The translations under genes were made by a program, and so were the position numbers. From Zopfochytrium polystomum (lineage: Eukaryota; Chytridiomycota; Chytridiomycetes; Chytridiales; Chytridiaceae): DNA of 64,000 nt. The stretch is taken from the NCBI GenBank assembly GCA_025765615.1, contig JAIVFJ010000039.1:186001-250000 (forward strand), given 5' to 3'. Below, one piece after another: positions 10,741 to 21,615 of this stretch (its first letter is position 1; each line of letters starts with the position of its first letter). Under the pieces are notes generated by a model, which was not told where the DNA came from, ran no database searches, and saw nothing but the letters and a program-made list of their open reading frames with translations.

Positions 10741-12320
10741 CTGCCCACATGTGCATCTGCACATCCTCCCCAGTCACGAAAAGTCATCATAGCATGTTAC
10801 TTTCATCTGGAGTGTCAGTTGCTTCTTGGACTGGAACAAGTACAAGCTGCATTGCATTGCCTTTGTCTTGCACAAGGTTTGAGGGATTGAGGTTGGCTTC
10901 ACAGAGGGATCAATTCGCATGGATCTCTGCTTTTGCTTGAGCTTCTGACAGCTATCCTCATGACAAGCTTCTTCTCTGTGGTTCTATCAAAGGTAAGCCA
11001 TTTCCTGATTTTGTGAGTGAGAAGGCACGCTTGGAATCTGAGGTATTTATTGAAATTTTTCAACAACAAGAGAAGATCAGACTGAGCTCATCATTTCAGT
11101 GGCAGTTGATTGATCATTTCTGTACCATTATGATGAGCTTAATTATAACACTTTCCTGTCATTTTTGCTTACCTTCCAAGGCCACCACTGCTTGAACTCA
11201 AGGCATGAGTATTGAGAACTGGACAGGGAGGTCTTCCTTCAGAGAGAGCCTGCTGAAGATGCAATTTAATATGGCTTGGAGTCTCTGATTCAATTTTTGC
11301 TGCAGCAACAATTGTGGGGGTTCTCTCAGGGTCGTTAGTTTACCTGCTGGCTCAGCAAGCTCACTGATTCGTTTCTGTTCTGCCTGCAGTGATTGAACCA
11401 TTAAATCACCTTAGAATTTGAAGGACTGCATCCAGGCAATTCTGCATCTGATTTTCGGCATCCTGAAAAGCGTGAACCTCAAAGAGAATCAATAGTGTGC
11501 CTGCTGTGCCTGGACTTGGCAAAAACATAAATCCACTTTGCAAACTCCACTGGAGAGCTACATCCTTGCTGCAGCTTGGCCTTCCCCATTTTTGAGAGTG
11601 TGCATTTGCATTTGTGTGCAAACAAAGTTGTACTGAAATCTCTCAACATCCAAATGATCTGTAGCCAAAGTTTGATCATGAAAGAAGAACCAGATCTCAG
11701 GCTCCAAATTCCATTATGTTTGGAAGAACAGCAGAGCTATACTTGCTGAAAACTTCTGTGACAGATGGGTCATGCAAACCCCCCCATTTCACAGCCTTTT
11801 GCCTCCAGGATTTCAAGCTTTTTTTCAGCCTCCCAACTAATCCTGCTCACGTTCCTCCCTGCTTGGTTGCAAATGCAACATATCTAACTTAAGGTTTGAT
11901 TCCAAACACAGAGGCTGCCACATCAGCTGAAGTGTGAACAAAATGCTGCAAGTTCAATAGCAAGTCTTGTGGCTTTCTCCACCAGTAAGCATGGCAGTCA
12001 GAAAGCTAGATTTTTTTACTGGCCCAGAAGAAACTCACAAATACCAGCTTGGGTTGCAGCATTAAAGGGTCCAACACAAACAGGTCCTGTTGTAATATAC
12101 ACAGATATAAGATCCTCTGAATCCAACAGCCTGTCACATTTTCGAAAAGTTGGATCCTTCTTTGGAAGCATTCTGCACAACACATCCAGCTTGAAGTACT
12201 GCTTGCCTCCAAGTGAGGGCTTTGGTTCATTCCATGCTTCATACTCAAGTTTGTCCAGCTCAAGCAAGGGCAAGAGGGGCGGACCCAGTGGTGAACCACC
12301 TCAGCTGCGCACTTGATCAC
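10741..12320 (-). pseudogene. Decayed coding region of unknown family
   Basis: On the minus strand several short open stretches have protein-like composition but are split by stops and frame changes. The best begins near 12273: 'PLLELDKLEYEAWNEPKPSL', then 'YFKLDVLCRMLPKKD' and 'CDRLLDSEDLISVYITTGPV'. Others lie around 11690-11480 ('FAKWIYVFAKSRH') and 11400-11200. Base composition is more AT-rich than in the host genes, and the segment abuts element A2. I do not recognise the family. A dead transposase or transposon passenger is plausible but unproven. Confidence 0.35.
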
Positions 12321-12588
12321 ATTCTTTCACATAATACTGAATTGCGTTGGGCATCTTGAGTCTTGTAAGTTAAACAAATTGATAAAGATAGTTAAAACAC
12401 TTCTTACTAAAATATTGTGCGTTTCGCTGAAAAAGAGAGCATTGACAGACCTTCTATCCACAGGCTTTTCAGCGACGCCATGATTACTTGGCAAAAGAAC
12501 TTGTCATGGGAAATGGGCAGGCCCCAACAGACAGGGTGGTCTGTCTGCCTGCTCTGTCAGGGAAAAACATGGTTCAATGTTGGGGAAA

Positions 12589-14440
12589 TGTGAGACAACA
12601 CTGAGTTCTCAGTGATAAAGTCTAAGGATTATTTGCAAAAACAAGCGTACCTGTCATAAAACCGCAAGGATTGGGACCCCTATTATTATTCCTAGTTCTT
12701 TAGTTTCCAAGGCGTTATCAAAGTGTATTTGCAGTTAACCGGTCTTTATTATTGGGCCTGCTTTTACTACTTTTGTCTTAACAGTTTCTGTTGCGCCAGG
12801 GTTTTCTCAACATATTTTCTTTTTGGTGACTAACAGAGACTGCCTAACTGCCTTGGGATGGGGTGCCTGACAGGCTGTGCCCCAAGCCTGGCTAATTTAT
12901 TATTATTTTCGGCACTTGTACATACAACATACACGCATAGGGTTGGGGGGAGTTAGAGCATTTGTGGTGGATGCTCCAAGTCAGAGGGGTTGACTTGTCA
13001 ATTTTCTCTCTCTCTGTTTTGGGCCATTTCTCTTTTTCCTTTTTCTTCAATCTGATTTCTGTCCTTCGGCACCAATACAGATGTAAACAGTCTATTCTGA
13101 GTGAGTGAGTGGAAGGAGTGAATGAAGTGGAGATGTGTGTTTGTGGGTGGTCCTTCTCCCCAACTTGGAGAGAAAGAGAAAAAAACTCTGTTATGAATTA
13201 TTGATACATGATGATGATATACATGCTGTAATAGTTGCTAGGCAAGCATGACCGTCACAGGGTAATAAGCCTCTCCTATATTATCTGCTTGAGCAGAGGA
13301 GGAGGAAAACTGTTGACACTGGGTTTCCGTTCCACTTAATACTCGGAGTATTTGTCATCAGCGCAAACCAGCACCCAGGTCTGCATTGGCTGGTGGCTCA
13401 CTCTCCCATGGGCATTGTGAGAACAATAACTGACAGTCACAATAGGTTCAGGGTCCATCTTGTGCCTCTTGCTGCTAACCAGTCAGTTCCGCCTAACAAC
13501 AGAGTCCCTTCAAATCCATCTGGCTCATGGAGGTGAGGGTAGTGAGAGGTGGTACACACCCAGGTGAGTATATGTTCCCTTTGGGGCTCCTCTTAAGGGG
13601 CCACGGGTGGGGAATGCAGCTGGCCCCACCACCGACTGTGTGACACTGCTGGCTCTGTGTTGGAGTGAGGATCACAGGCGCCTGCCCGCCGCAGAGGCGA
13701 CAGCAGTGGCGTTGTCGACCCTGCGAGGGTGTTGGTGGCTGCGCCCTGCGCAGTCCCTGACACCTGAGAGTTCGATCTATGAGTGCCTGCCTCGGTCCTA
13801 TTGCTGTGAGAGTGAGATGTGTGAGTATGAGTGCGATGCGATAAAGACCGTTGGTCGAGTGATCGTGCTGGCGCAGCCCAGCGGGGTGCATGTACGATTG
13901 CAGGTGTTTCCGCGTGCAAGTTCCCTGCTGGCGACCTTCCAGCCCCTACATAGTCGACTCCCCTCTCTCTTTCCCCCCCCCCCCTGTTGCTGGCAACGAC
14001 GAGGGCTCCTGCAGCACCAATCTGCGACAAGGGGCGCTAGGTCGCCCTGTCTGTCCCGTTGCTTTTAACCGCTCCTGTTGTATTTGAGATTAGGTTCCTG
14101 AGATAAAACCCCCGTTTCCCTCTTCTCTCTCTTTATTCTGCGGTTGTGTTGCACCTTTCAGGAGCGCCCTTCCGTTTCCGCTCGCACCAGCCTGCAGCCA
14201 AGTGAGTAATTCAGTGCTCCCACACCTGATCCTTCAGAGGATTGTCCCTCTGAATGTTCATTCTTTGTGTTTGAGACCCTGTTAGACAGATCAGTAGGGA
14301 TACTTCAGTGGACTAGGCAAGTAGTAGGGTTGAAACACCCCCTAGACAACAGCCCAATAAAGTTAGTTTTAGCCTATTATTTGCTTTCCCTCACTCTAGG
14401 GCCCAGATCCCAGGGTCAAAGGAGTGAGTATAGTCTCACA
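12589..14440 (-). mobile_element. Family A inverted-repeat element, copy 2 (interrupted by a solo LTR)
   Basis: Reverse orientation relative to copy 1. It starts TGTGAGACAACACTGAG at 12589 and ends GAGTATAGTCTCACA at 14440. Flanking 4-mers are GAAA and TAAA, an imperfect target duplication. After removing the 417-bp LTR at 13082-13498 the element is about 1.43 kb and collinear with copy 3. It lacks element C, so it provides an empty site (AGGC). No transposase is seen. Confidence 0.75.
13082..13498 (+). mobile_element. Solo LTR-like element, copy 2 (LTR-B) with perfect target duplication
   Basis: 417 bp, starting TGTAAACAG and ending CGCCTAACA, flanked by ACAGA on both sides (13077-13081 and 13499-13503). 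Family A copy 3 shows the uninterrupted site (AATACAGAGTCCC near 41456-41468), which proves the insertion boundaries. A 5-bp duplication with TG...CA ends is characteristic of LTR-retrotransposon integration followed by LTR-LTR recombination. It is similar to 443-856 throughout. Confidence 0.85.
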
Positions 14441-15197
14441 TAAATCTGTCAGGGAGAATTTGAGCAAAATTTGGGACGGCGTGTGCGATACTGTAACTGG
14501 ACTTCCACTGCTGCACTCAGGAATGTTGCAGAATTTAAAATCTCGTGGATACTTAGATGAAACAAAATTCAGTGAAAGGTATTCAAATGTAGCCCCCAAC
14601 CGCCAATTGAGCATCACAATTGGTTTGTGCAAAGGGGCAGGCACCGAGATTAGATTGCCAATTGAAGTGCGACAGTGAATGCACCAATATGCTACGGTTG
14701 AGGCAGGCAGTGGGGCGGTCAGTGCTGGGTGGCAGGTAGGCGTGGGCCGGTGGCGCAGGCGGACAGCTGGAAGGGCCGAGCCAAGTGTGGTACGACTTTC
14801 TTGCTCGTTTTTTCAATGTTTCTACTTTTTTTTTTCACTCCCATTAATTATTAATTGGGTTGTCTTTTCCCCAAGTTAGTTACCGTCAAAAAAAAAAACG
14901 AACGATTCTTCGTGGGCAAAGTGAGGTCTGTCAGCAAGCCACCAAAACCAATCACACTCTTTTTTGGAAGGGGAATGGTTTTAATGAGGAGGACGATGCA
15001 TAGGTTGGACTCAGCAAGCGGTATCTAGGACGAAACCATTAAACGATCTTGAAAACTATCACCCGCCACGATCCCCCTTTCTCCCTACAGGTTCGACGGT
15101 TGATGTGAGCGCAGTGCTATGTTTGATATTGCGTCTAATTAGCCCCAGAAAACGCATTTGAAATCCAACTTTCCAAAAGGCAGTGTAGACGGTCACG
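14441..15197. other. Intergenic spacer; weak open frame only
   Basis: A plus-strand open stretch to 14678 ('MLQNLKSRGYLDETKFSERY' near 14523) starts inside the A2 end and has no recognisable family. It may be a remnant of the same decayed region interrupted by A2. The rest is T- and A-rich and includes the leader of the small ORF at 15198. Confidence 0.35.
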
Positions 15198-15434
15198 ATG
15201 CCAAAGTCGGCGGTGGCGGCGCAAAAGACAGCGGCGGGCGGGAACGGTGGTGCCCGTCACACGTCCCACGCATCGTACTGCAACACCAACAATCCAAGCT
15301 ACCACGGTTCTCACCCAAAGGGCACCGGCCAGCCCAATGCATCGCGGTCCGACGCGTTCAACCCGCAATCCCCGAGCTTCAATCCCAGCACGCAACGTGC
15401 GCATCAGCAGCAGCATCAATCACAGAAGAAGTAG
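15198..15434 (+). CDS. Small H/S/N/Q-rich protein (78 residues), unknown function
   Basis: Starts at an ATG in a purine-poor but acceptable context (CACGATGCC), opens 'MPKSAVAAQKTAAGGNGG' and ends 'AHQQQHQSQKK'. Composition is dominated by Ser, Asn, Gln, His, Pro and Gly, with no predicted helix, signal peptide or membrane segment, so it is likely disordered. An AATAAA polyadenylation-type signal follows at 15541-15546, about 107 bp past the stop. No homologue is recognised. It could be a small nuclear or RNA-binding-type low-complexity protein or a chance ORF. The ATG, clean stop and downstream AATAAA favour a real gene. Confidence 0.4.
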   Translation: MPKSAVAAQKTAAGGNGGARHTSHASYCNTNNPSYHGSHPKGTGQPNASRSDAFNPQSPSFNPSTQRAHQQQHQSQKK

Positions 15435-15820
15435 TGCCTTCGTGTCGCGATTTCCAAATATCCCGACTTTGTGGCTCCGGGCACATGTGACCTTCATGGT
15501 GACAAGCTACTCTTCCTGCGACTGGATTGTGGGATTGCAAAATAAAGGCCATCTCCACTTTACTTCCTAAACGAAACCAAAAGTTCCTCTCACCCGATAG
15601 AGTGTATGGCTTGGCAAACATTGGACTACTCATATAAGGAAGCCTCACAGAATGGGGGCGGGGGCGCCCGCTGGATCTTATACCAACTCTCGCCGTGCTC
15701 TATCCTGTAAAGAGCAGGGTCTTTGAAGCCCAGCTTGCGGGCGAGTCATTGGGACCTGGATTCATCATCAAACATGGCCACTGGATAGTCCTCCCTCTCA
15801 ACTCACTTTTAGTTTGCCCT
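15435..15820. other. 3' region of the small ORF, no gene
   Basis: Includes AATAAA at 15541. From about 15750 it begins to resemble the sequence 3' of the PP2C gene (near 18520), marking the start of a duplicated block. Confidence 0.4.
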
Positions 15821-15950
15821 CAACCCCCTCCCAACCTTTTAACGCCACGCCCGCTTACAATTACAGCTTCGACATTCCGCCGCCTCCACCGCCGCAAAAG
15901 CCTCGAGCCGCTGGTGGCTCCGCACGTCCTTGACGCCCGCGCCGTCCACA
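15821..15950 (-). pseudogene. Duplicated 3' tail of the PP2C phosphatase gene
   Basis: This segment aligns with 18575-18735, the last coding bases and 3' flank of the phosphatase gene. Shared stretches include TTACAGCTTCGACA, CCGCAAAAGCCTCGAGCCGC and TGGCTCCG(C/T)ACGTCCTTGACG. On the minus strand this corresponds to the 'GVKDVRS..RLEAFAA' tail of the protein. Only the tail is present, about 2.7 kb from the parent, with deletions in the glycine-rich tract. It is a partial local duplication, not a gene. Confidence 0.65.
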
Positions 15951-16378
15951 TCCCGAAAACCTACCAAATCCCGAACCCAAATCGTTCTGGCTCGCACTCG
16001 TCTGCTCGTGTGACGCTTTTCTCTCTTGTCTTGCTCTCCCTCCTATCTCCTTATCCTTGCTTAATTTTGAGAAGGTTCAACTCTTTTCTTTCTTTCTTAT
16101 GCTTGAAGGACTTGCGCTTTCTGTATAACTTTCTTCATATTGTTCTATTGTGCATCGGTTTATCCAGGTTTTGTTCACTTTCTTCTGTCAATATTAAATT
16201 AATAAAGAAATCACTCTCTCCCCGTCCCTCATTGTCGCTCACAGGAGCACGGCGGTTTACTCAGATACATCCATTCCCTTCATTTTGATTCTCTGTCGTC
16301 AATTGATTTTGGCGGAGAGTGCTTCCAAGGCTCGCTTGCAGTCATCGTCAGGCTTTTACTTCAACAACGGCAACCACG
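15951..16378. other. Pyrimidine-rich spacer with promoter-like sequence
   Basis: CT-rich sequence (about 15990-16130) leading into a T-rich tract and AATTAATAAAGAAA near 16197. A loosely similar block (TTTATC-AGGTTT, CTTCY-GTCA, AATAAAGAAA) occurs at about 45930-45975, upstream of the channel gene. This is suggestive of a shared old repeat, not proven. Confidence 0.3.
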
Positions 16379-18316
16379 ATGCTGACCACAACTGCAACAG
16401 CAGGGCTGCCATTGGCGGATGCCTCTGATAGACCTGAGCTGGAGCAAGAGCCGCTGATGCAGATGCCTCTTGTCGACTTGATACAACCCCAAAACGACAG
16501 CAGACCAAACGCAGTGGTGCAGGACCCCTCCTCCTCCCCATCACGCTTCCACCAGCTCTCGCCAACACCCTCCAGCAAATCCGCCGCCATGCCGGCCTGC
16601 AGCGCCCGTGCCTCAAAGTCCAACATCAGGAACGCTCCAGCTCTGCGTCCAACCGCCTCGTCACCACAGATCCCACCTCCTCCAGCTGTGTCCTCAAAGT
16701 TGGCATGCCGTCGTCGCCATCCGGCTCCTCCAGCCTCCCCTCCGCGAAGATCCTGTCGCCACCACACCGGAGCTTCGCTACGCCGCGACGATATCTGAAC
16801 TGTGGGATATCCTGCGAAAATGTACCTCGCACCAAGACATCGACCTGTTCCTTGAACTGAACCTTTGGTCACCTCGACGCCTTGACTACAGTGCCTTCCG
16901 TGAAGCCTTGCGTGCCGTCAATGTACCGCGGCTTTTGGTGCGCTGGTGCGCCGTGGTACTTGGTTCTTACGACTATCCTGCTAGCGCTGACGTGACGGCA
17001 GTCGCTGAACTTTTGACCCACAGTGTCCCAACCTCTTCGCACGCAGCGGACGCTGGTAATGCCGAAGGCACAGCAGCAGGTCCCACGGAAAGCAAGCCAT
17101 TTCCGTTCTCTTCTCCCCGACCATGTGTGCCAAGAAATTTTGCGGCTTTCGGGCCTCAAGTGGCAGTGAAAACCAACTTCTTACCGGGAGCAGGTCTACA
17201 TCCGCCACGGCAAGCTGCATTGCCTGCGAATGACGCGGAGCACCTTGTTGGACTGGGGAGGAGACAGCAGCAATGATGACAAGGATGAGGAGTTTGCCGC
17301 AGACAAGACGGTCACTGCCCCTGCCGTTGCTGGCAACCCGCGACTGCTGTTTTCGCGTGCCAACAGCGGCAACCGGTGCTGCGGCCGCTGCTTTCCCTGC
17401 GCCTCCATGGAGCTCTGCTCGTCACTAGGCTTCCCGGCTCCGCCACCGTTCGACCGTGCGGTTCACCTGCCACTACGCTGACGCGTGGTTCGGCGACGCA
17501 GGGTACTCGCCGACGTGCACGCGCTTCCGCACTGGCATGCCTGGGGCCCTGCTGACCGTCTCGCGCACCATCCACGAAGCCGCTGCACGACGTTCTGTAC
17601 GGCGAGAACCGGATTGTCCTCGAGTTTGGCCGCAAGCGAAACAGCCGGCGCGACGGCACGGCTGCCGACGAATCTGAGGCTGTCAAGTTCCTCCAATCCC
17701 TCGCCCCGGCCGCACTCCGGCGTATCCGAAGGGTAACCCTGGCGGTGCCGAACGTGCAGCTGTTTGTTACAGGCAGGACTGATACGCCGACAACTGTGGG
17801 AGGCGTCCACTGCCCGGCAGGCATCGAGCAGCGGACGGCGACCTGGGATGACCTCCACCGATGCGCTGACTACAACTAATAAGTTTGTTGAGTTGGCGTT
17901 TGTGCGGAGGAAGACAGAACGGAACAGCGACCTGGCTGTGGCACCAGACGGTGCAGTTTATGGCGGAAGGCGGTGCAGGGCTGGCGGAGGGGCTGGACGT
18001 GGTCGTGGATGGCACGGGCCGGCTCTACGCCCGCGTCGTGAGGGCTTTGAGAAAGTTTCTGGCAGGCGCTCCTGTCGATGTGGGCCATGAGGCGACGCGC
18101 GAACAGTTTGCGCTGTGGCTGAGAGTGGGGAAGCCGCGTTTCCGTCTATGCCACAGTGCGACTCCAGAGGCGGCAAAGTGTGAAAGCTTTCGCATCTTCT
18201 GGCCGATTGTGTTCGCGGAAGAAGTTGGTAACAGTATTTTGGACAACGCAACGTGCAACAGCATCAACCCCGACCCCGATGCGGAGGCAATGAGTTTGAT
18301 TGTCCTCTTTGGCTAG
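16379..18316 (+). pseudogene. Fungal-type F-box-like/unknown protein, multiple frame breaks
   Basis: Protein-like stretches succeed each other in different frames. They are a Ser/Pro-rich N-terminus from 16379; 'ATISELWDILRKC' then 'LFLELNLWSPRRLDYSAFRE' (16775-16900); 'RHGKLHCLRMTRSTLLDWGG' (17205-17265); and 'GALLTVSRTIHEAA' (17544-17585), which continues only after a 1-base frame change near 17588 as 'DVLYGENRIVLEFGRKR' to 'LQSLAPAALRRIRRVTL' (to about 17740). Stops follow at 17877-17882, then more open sequence to 18316. The '(L)LxVSRxIHxEAxxVLYGEN' signature is common in small fungal proteins of unknown role, often annotated near F-box proteins (family knowledge). At least three lesions make a functional product unlikely. 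Some of the breaks could be unrecognised introns. Confidence 0.55.
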
Positions 18317-18615
18317 GTTGGTTCCCGTTTGTGAGATTGGGCTTCAATCTGGAATACCCACAGCCGATCGAATTCGTGCAGGAAAAAAGAAAAAATATAA
18401 AGAACGAAACTTGCAAACTCGGTGGCTTTAAGAATAGGTACGTGTTATAAATGCTCCCCAGGACTGAACTGATCCGAGAACATCATATACTGGCCTGTGT
18501 AGTGTCCATACCGTGGGTGCGGCTTCAAAACAAACATGTTCATTGGATTACTGTGAGTTTGCCCTCAACTCCAACCCCTCCCAACGATGTCCCGCCCCGT
18601 ACCCCCGGTTTTCAA

Positions 18616-20804
18616 TTACAGCTTCGACACTCCACCTCCGCCGCCGCCGCCCTTCGCGAGGGCCGCCGCAAAAGCCTCGAGCCGCCTCTGGCTCCGTACG
18701 TCCTTGACGCCGGAGCCGTCCGCGACGCGCAGCACGCCCGACGGGATGCTGCGCGCGCCGCCATCAATGATGCGGTCAACATGAAGCCCATCGCCGCCGC
18801 CGTCGTTACCAAAGAACACCACGGTGACCGTCATGTCGTCGCGGAAGCGGCGCGAGTACGGCGACGGAATGGCGAGCAGCCGCGCAATGCGCTCCTCGGG
18901 CGGCATCGGGGCGTCCGCGACGCGCTTCCCGCTGAGCGCGTTGCGCACGAGACACGTCGCGGCGGACGCGTCGCGGTGCAGTGTCCAGCTCCACGGGAGG
19001 ACGTCCGCGTCGCTGCTTCCCGGCGCCGACGACGCCGCCGCCACCGCGGCCCGCACGTCTGCCACCTTTGCCGCGCTGCCTGGCACCCGCACCCACGCAT
19101 CCCGCGGAGGGTCGACGTGCCCGTTCGCGAGCATGAATCCGGCCACCACGTCGGCTACAGAGTTCGAGTCGAGCTCGTCGTAGAGCCCGTCCGTTGCCAA
19201 CACCAAAAATCGATCGCGGGAGGGGTCAAGCCGATGTCGCGTCACCACCGGTTTCGCCGTCACGTACGGCGGAGTGAGATAGCCTTTGGGCAGATGCAGT
19301 GGGCGTCCAGTCGCTTGCGGCACGAGCGATGTTTGTGCAGACTCGGGCCATTTGTACTTGCTGTCGCCTTGCATTCATGGGGTTAATTGCTCGGGTAAAA
19401 CAGTGCGTAATTTAGACCAAAACACTTACCAAAAGCCCGAGTGGGCATCAGCCTCCCAAGCACGCGGCCACGCGCAATAACTGTTTCCTGCTCCCCCGGG
19501 TGCTCTTCAAGCAAGCGCCTGTACTCATCCGGATTCTTCCCCGTCTGGTCCGCCGACAGCTCGATGGCCTCAAACGCGCCATCGCTGCAGCGGCGTCCCA
19601 GCACGGCACGTGAGTCGCCCGAGCATGCCACGTACACATTCCGTCCCTCCACGTACGCAACCAGCGCGCAAGAACCAGCCACGGCCGCGCGCAGCCGCTG
19701 CGCGAGCCCGGCCGGCTGCACGCCGCTCCCGCCGGCGCTTGCGGCCGGCGCCCACGTCGGCAGGTCCAGCGCAAGGCCCGTGATGTCGTTGTCGAGGTTG
19801 ACGAAAGCGGCTTCGAGGGCAGAACGAACCGCTTCGACGCGTGCCCGGGCCGCTGGGGTCTCCTCGTCGTCGTTGTTGGTGGATGCGGTCGAGGTGGGCG
19901 GAGGCGCGGGTAGAGCGTTCAGTTCTTTTGCGACGTACATGGGGAGGATGGCGGAGACGACGTCTGCGCATTCGTACCCGCCGTGACCATCAAATATCCT
20001 GCGCGATCGTGAGTGCGGAAAACTCTGGATGGAAGGGAAGAGCGGAGCTTACCCAAACAAGAACCCGTGCTTCGTCACCATTTCGCAGTGGCGGTCCTCT
20101 ATCGGATCGTTGCTTGCAACCTCGTTCGTGTCATATCGCAAGACAAGGCCCTCGCTGACGACGCGCTTGGCATCCTGAATGAGCGCCTTCGAGCTGTTGC
20201 CAAATACCCAACCCAAAACCCCGGCCGATCCGCCGCCTCCCGTGGTGGTCACTGAAAGCGCCGATGACGGCGTGGGGCCCAGGAGAGTGACTAACTGGTT
20301 GGCGAACAGCCGCTGGTCGACCTGCAGGGGCGTGAGACCGGCGGAGTTGGTTGTGGCGGTGGAGGGGGGTTGAGCGGTCGGCTTGGATGTCTTGGTGGGC
20401 GCGGAGGATGGCGAGAAGGATGAGAAGAGATAGAGGCCGGCGCCCGCGGCCGCCACTGCCGCCACAGCAAGACCAAGGCGGCTAGAGGGACCGGGAGATT
20501 GTTTGGGCGACGATGAGGAAGCGGATGAGGACGCAGAGGAGGATGACGACGAGGAGAACGCAGATGGGAAGAGTGGAGACATTGAGTGCTGCAAGCGCAA
20601 AGCGGACGACCGTGTCGGCCGCGACGAGGGCATCGACGACTGCAGGCGCATCGCTACGACACGCGCGTTGGAGTCAGTTTTCAGCATTGACGCGCTTAAT
20701 GAGCATGTCGCCAGGGCCGTCGCCGTCGCCCTTGTTGTTGTGGTCGTCGAGGTCGTCATTGGCGAACCCGCCGTCGCGAGAATGCGAGGCAGGCGAGCCG
20801 CCAT
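18616..20804 (-). CDS. Mitochondrial PP2C-type phosphatase (pyruvate dehydrogenase phosphatase / Ptc5-like)
   Basis: Three exons, with introns near 20050-20005 and 19433-19372. The start at 20804 gives 'MAARLPRILATAG', an Arg-, Ser- and Thr-rich presequence followed by a hydrophobic segment ('LGLAVAAVAAAGAGLYLF', near 20450), as expected for import and anchoring in the mitochondrial inner membrane. The PP2C metal and phosphate motifs are complete: 'SNDPIEDRHCE', 'FDGHGGYECAD', 'ACSGDSRAVLG', 'RVLGRLMPTRAFGD', 'ATDGLYDELD' and 'RFRDDMTVTV'. 'ELSADQTGKNPDEYRRL' resembles the PDP/Ptc5 subfamily, which dephosphorylates pyruvate dehydrogenase E1-alpha and so activates the complex (family knowledge). 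Ser-, Gly- and Pro-rich linkers and a poly-Gly tail are lineage-specific. Divergent to EF2. Its tail is duplicated at 15821-15950. Confidence 0.88.
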
Positions 20805-21064
20805 TCTCAGACAAATATTAATACCGTCTTTTTGTAAATCCCATTTGCCGTGTATGCGACGACCCACAAGAAGATGCAGTTGCACTGCCTACTGGGAACA
20901 AGAGAGAAGAACCGCGTCGCGCACGCGGCCTCGCAATGCCCTTTCTCACGATCTGACGCGCCCGATACTCCTCACCCTGCGACAGGGCCGTTCAGAAGGC
21001 AAAGACCGTAAGGATATCAAGCCAACCGGTTTAATGCAACGCGGTTTCAGCTTTCGCAAGGCGG

Positions 21065-21072
21065 TATTTATA
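21065..21072 (-). promoter_or_regulatory. TATA-like box of the PP2C gene
   Basis: Reads TATAAATA on the minus strand, about 260 bp upstream of the start at 20804. Confidence 0.3.
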
Positions 21073-21608
21073 TCGCGTTCATTGAGTCACCGGGTCCCGC
21101 GCTTACTACACCATTCATGTGCTGTAGCCGGCAGCAGCTCCGTGGTCTCGGCCTCTGGAGAGATCCGGTCAGCAAGACAAAGAGAAGAGGTGGCGGCGCA
21201 CGCGTTGAGACGAGGACGGAGAGAGCTACTTGTATTAGGATGTTTGAAACGAGGTTTGGATCTGCGGGTTTCTTAAGTACGCGTGAAGCAACGTATCATT
21301 TTCCCGGATTTTTGTCAAACGCGACTTCCCAGCCTGAGTCCTCCAACCGCCGAGAGGATCTTTACGGACACAGCCTCGACGGGGCCATGGCGCAGTTAGC
21401 GCTGCTGCTGGTGTGGGCGAAAGGGGTTTTTTAAGCGTTGGCTATCGTCGACGTGCACGTGCGTGCACATCCGAGTCAACTGTTTGTTTGTGCCTTGAAC
21501 GTTGGGCCAGCTCGCAAAAAATGTGGCGCATGATGCGAAGAAGGAGCCGTGACTGGCCCACACCAAACGACGGAGGTTGGCCGGCCCCGTCCTGACCCTC
21601 ACGGCTCG

Positions 21609-21615
21609 TATATAG
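21609..21615 (+). promoter_or_regulatory. TATA-like box of EF2
   Basis: CGTATATAGGGCAAG, about 175 bp upstream of the EF2 start codon, followed by a CT-rich leader as is common in highly expressed fungal genes. Confidence 0.35.

Noticed and set aside
20503..21276. Acidic plus-strand frame opposite the PP2C N-terminus
   Set aside because: Antisense of the Ser-rich mitochondrial leader; no family features.
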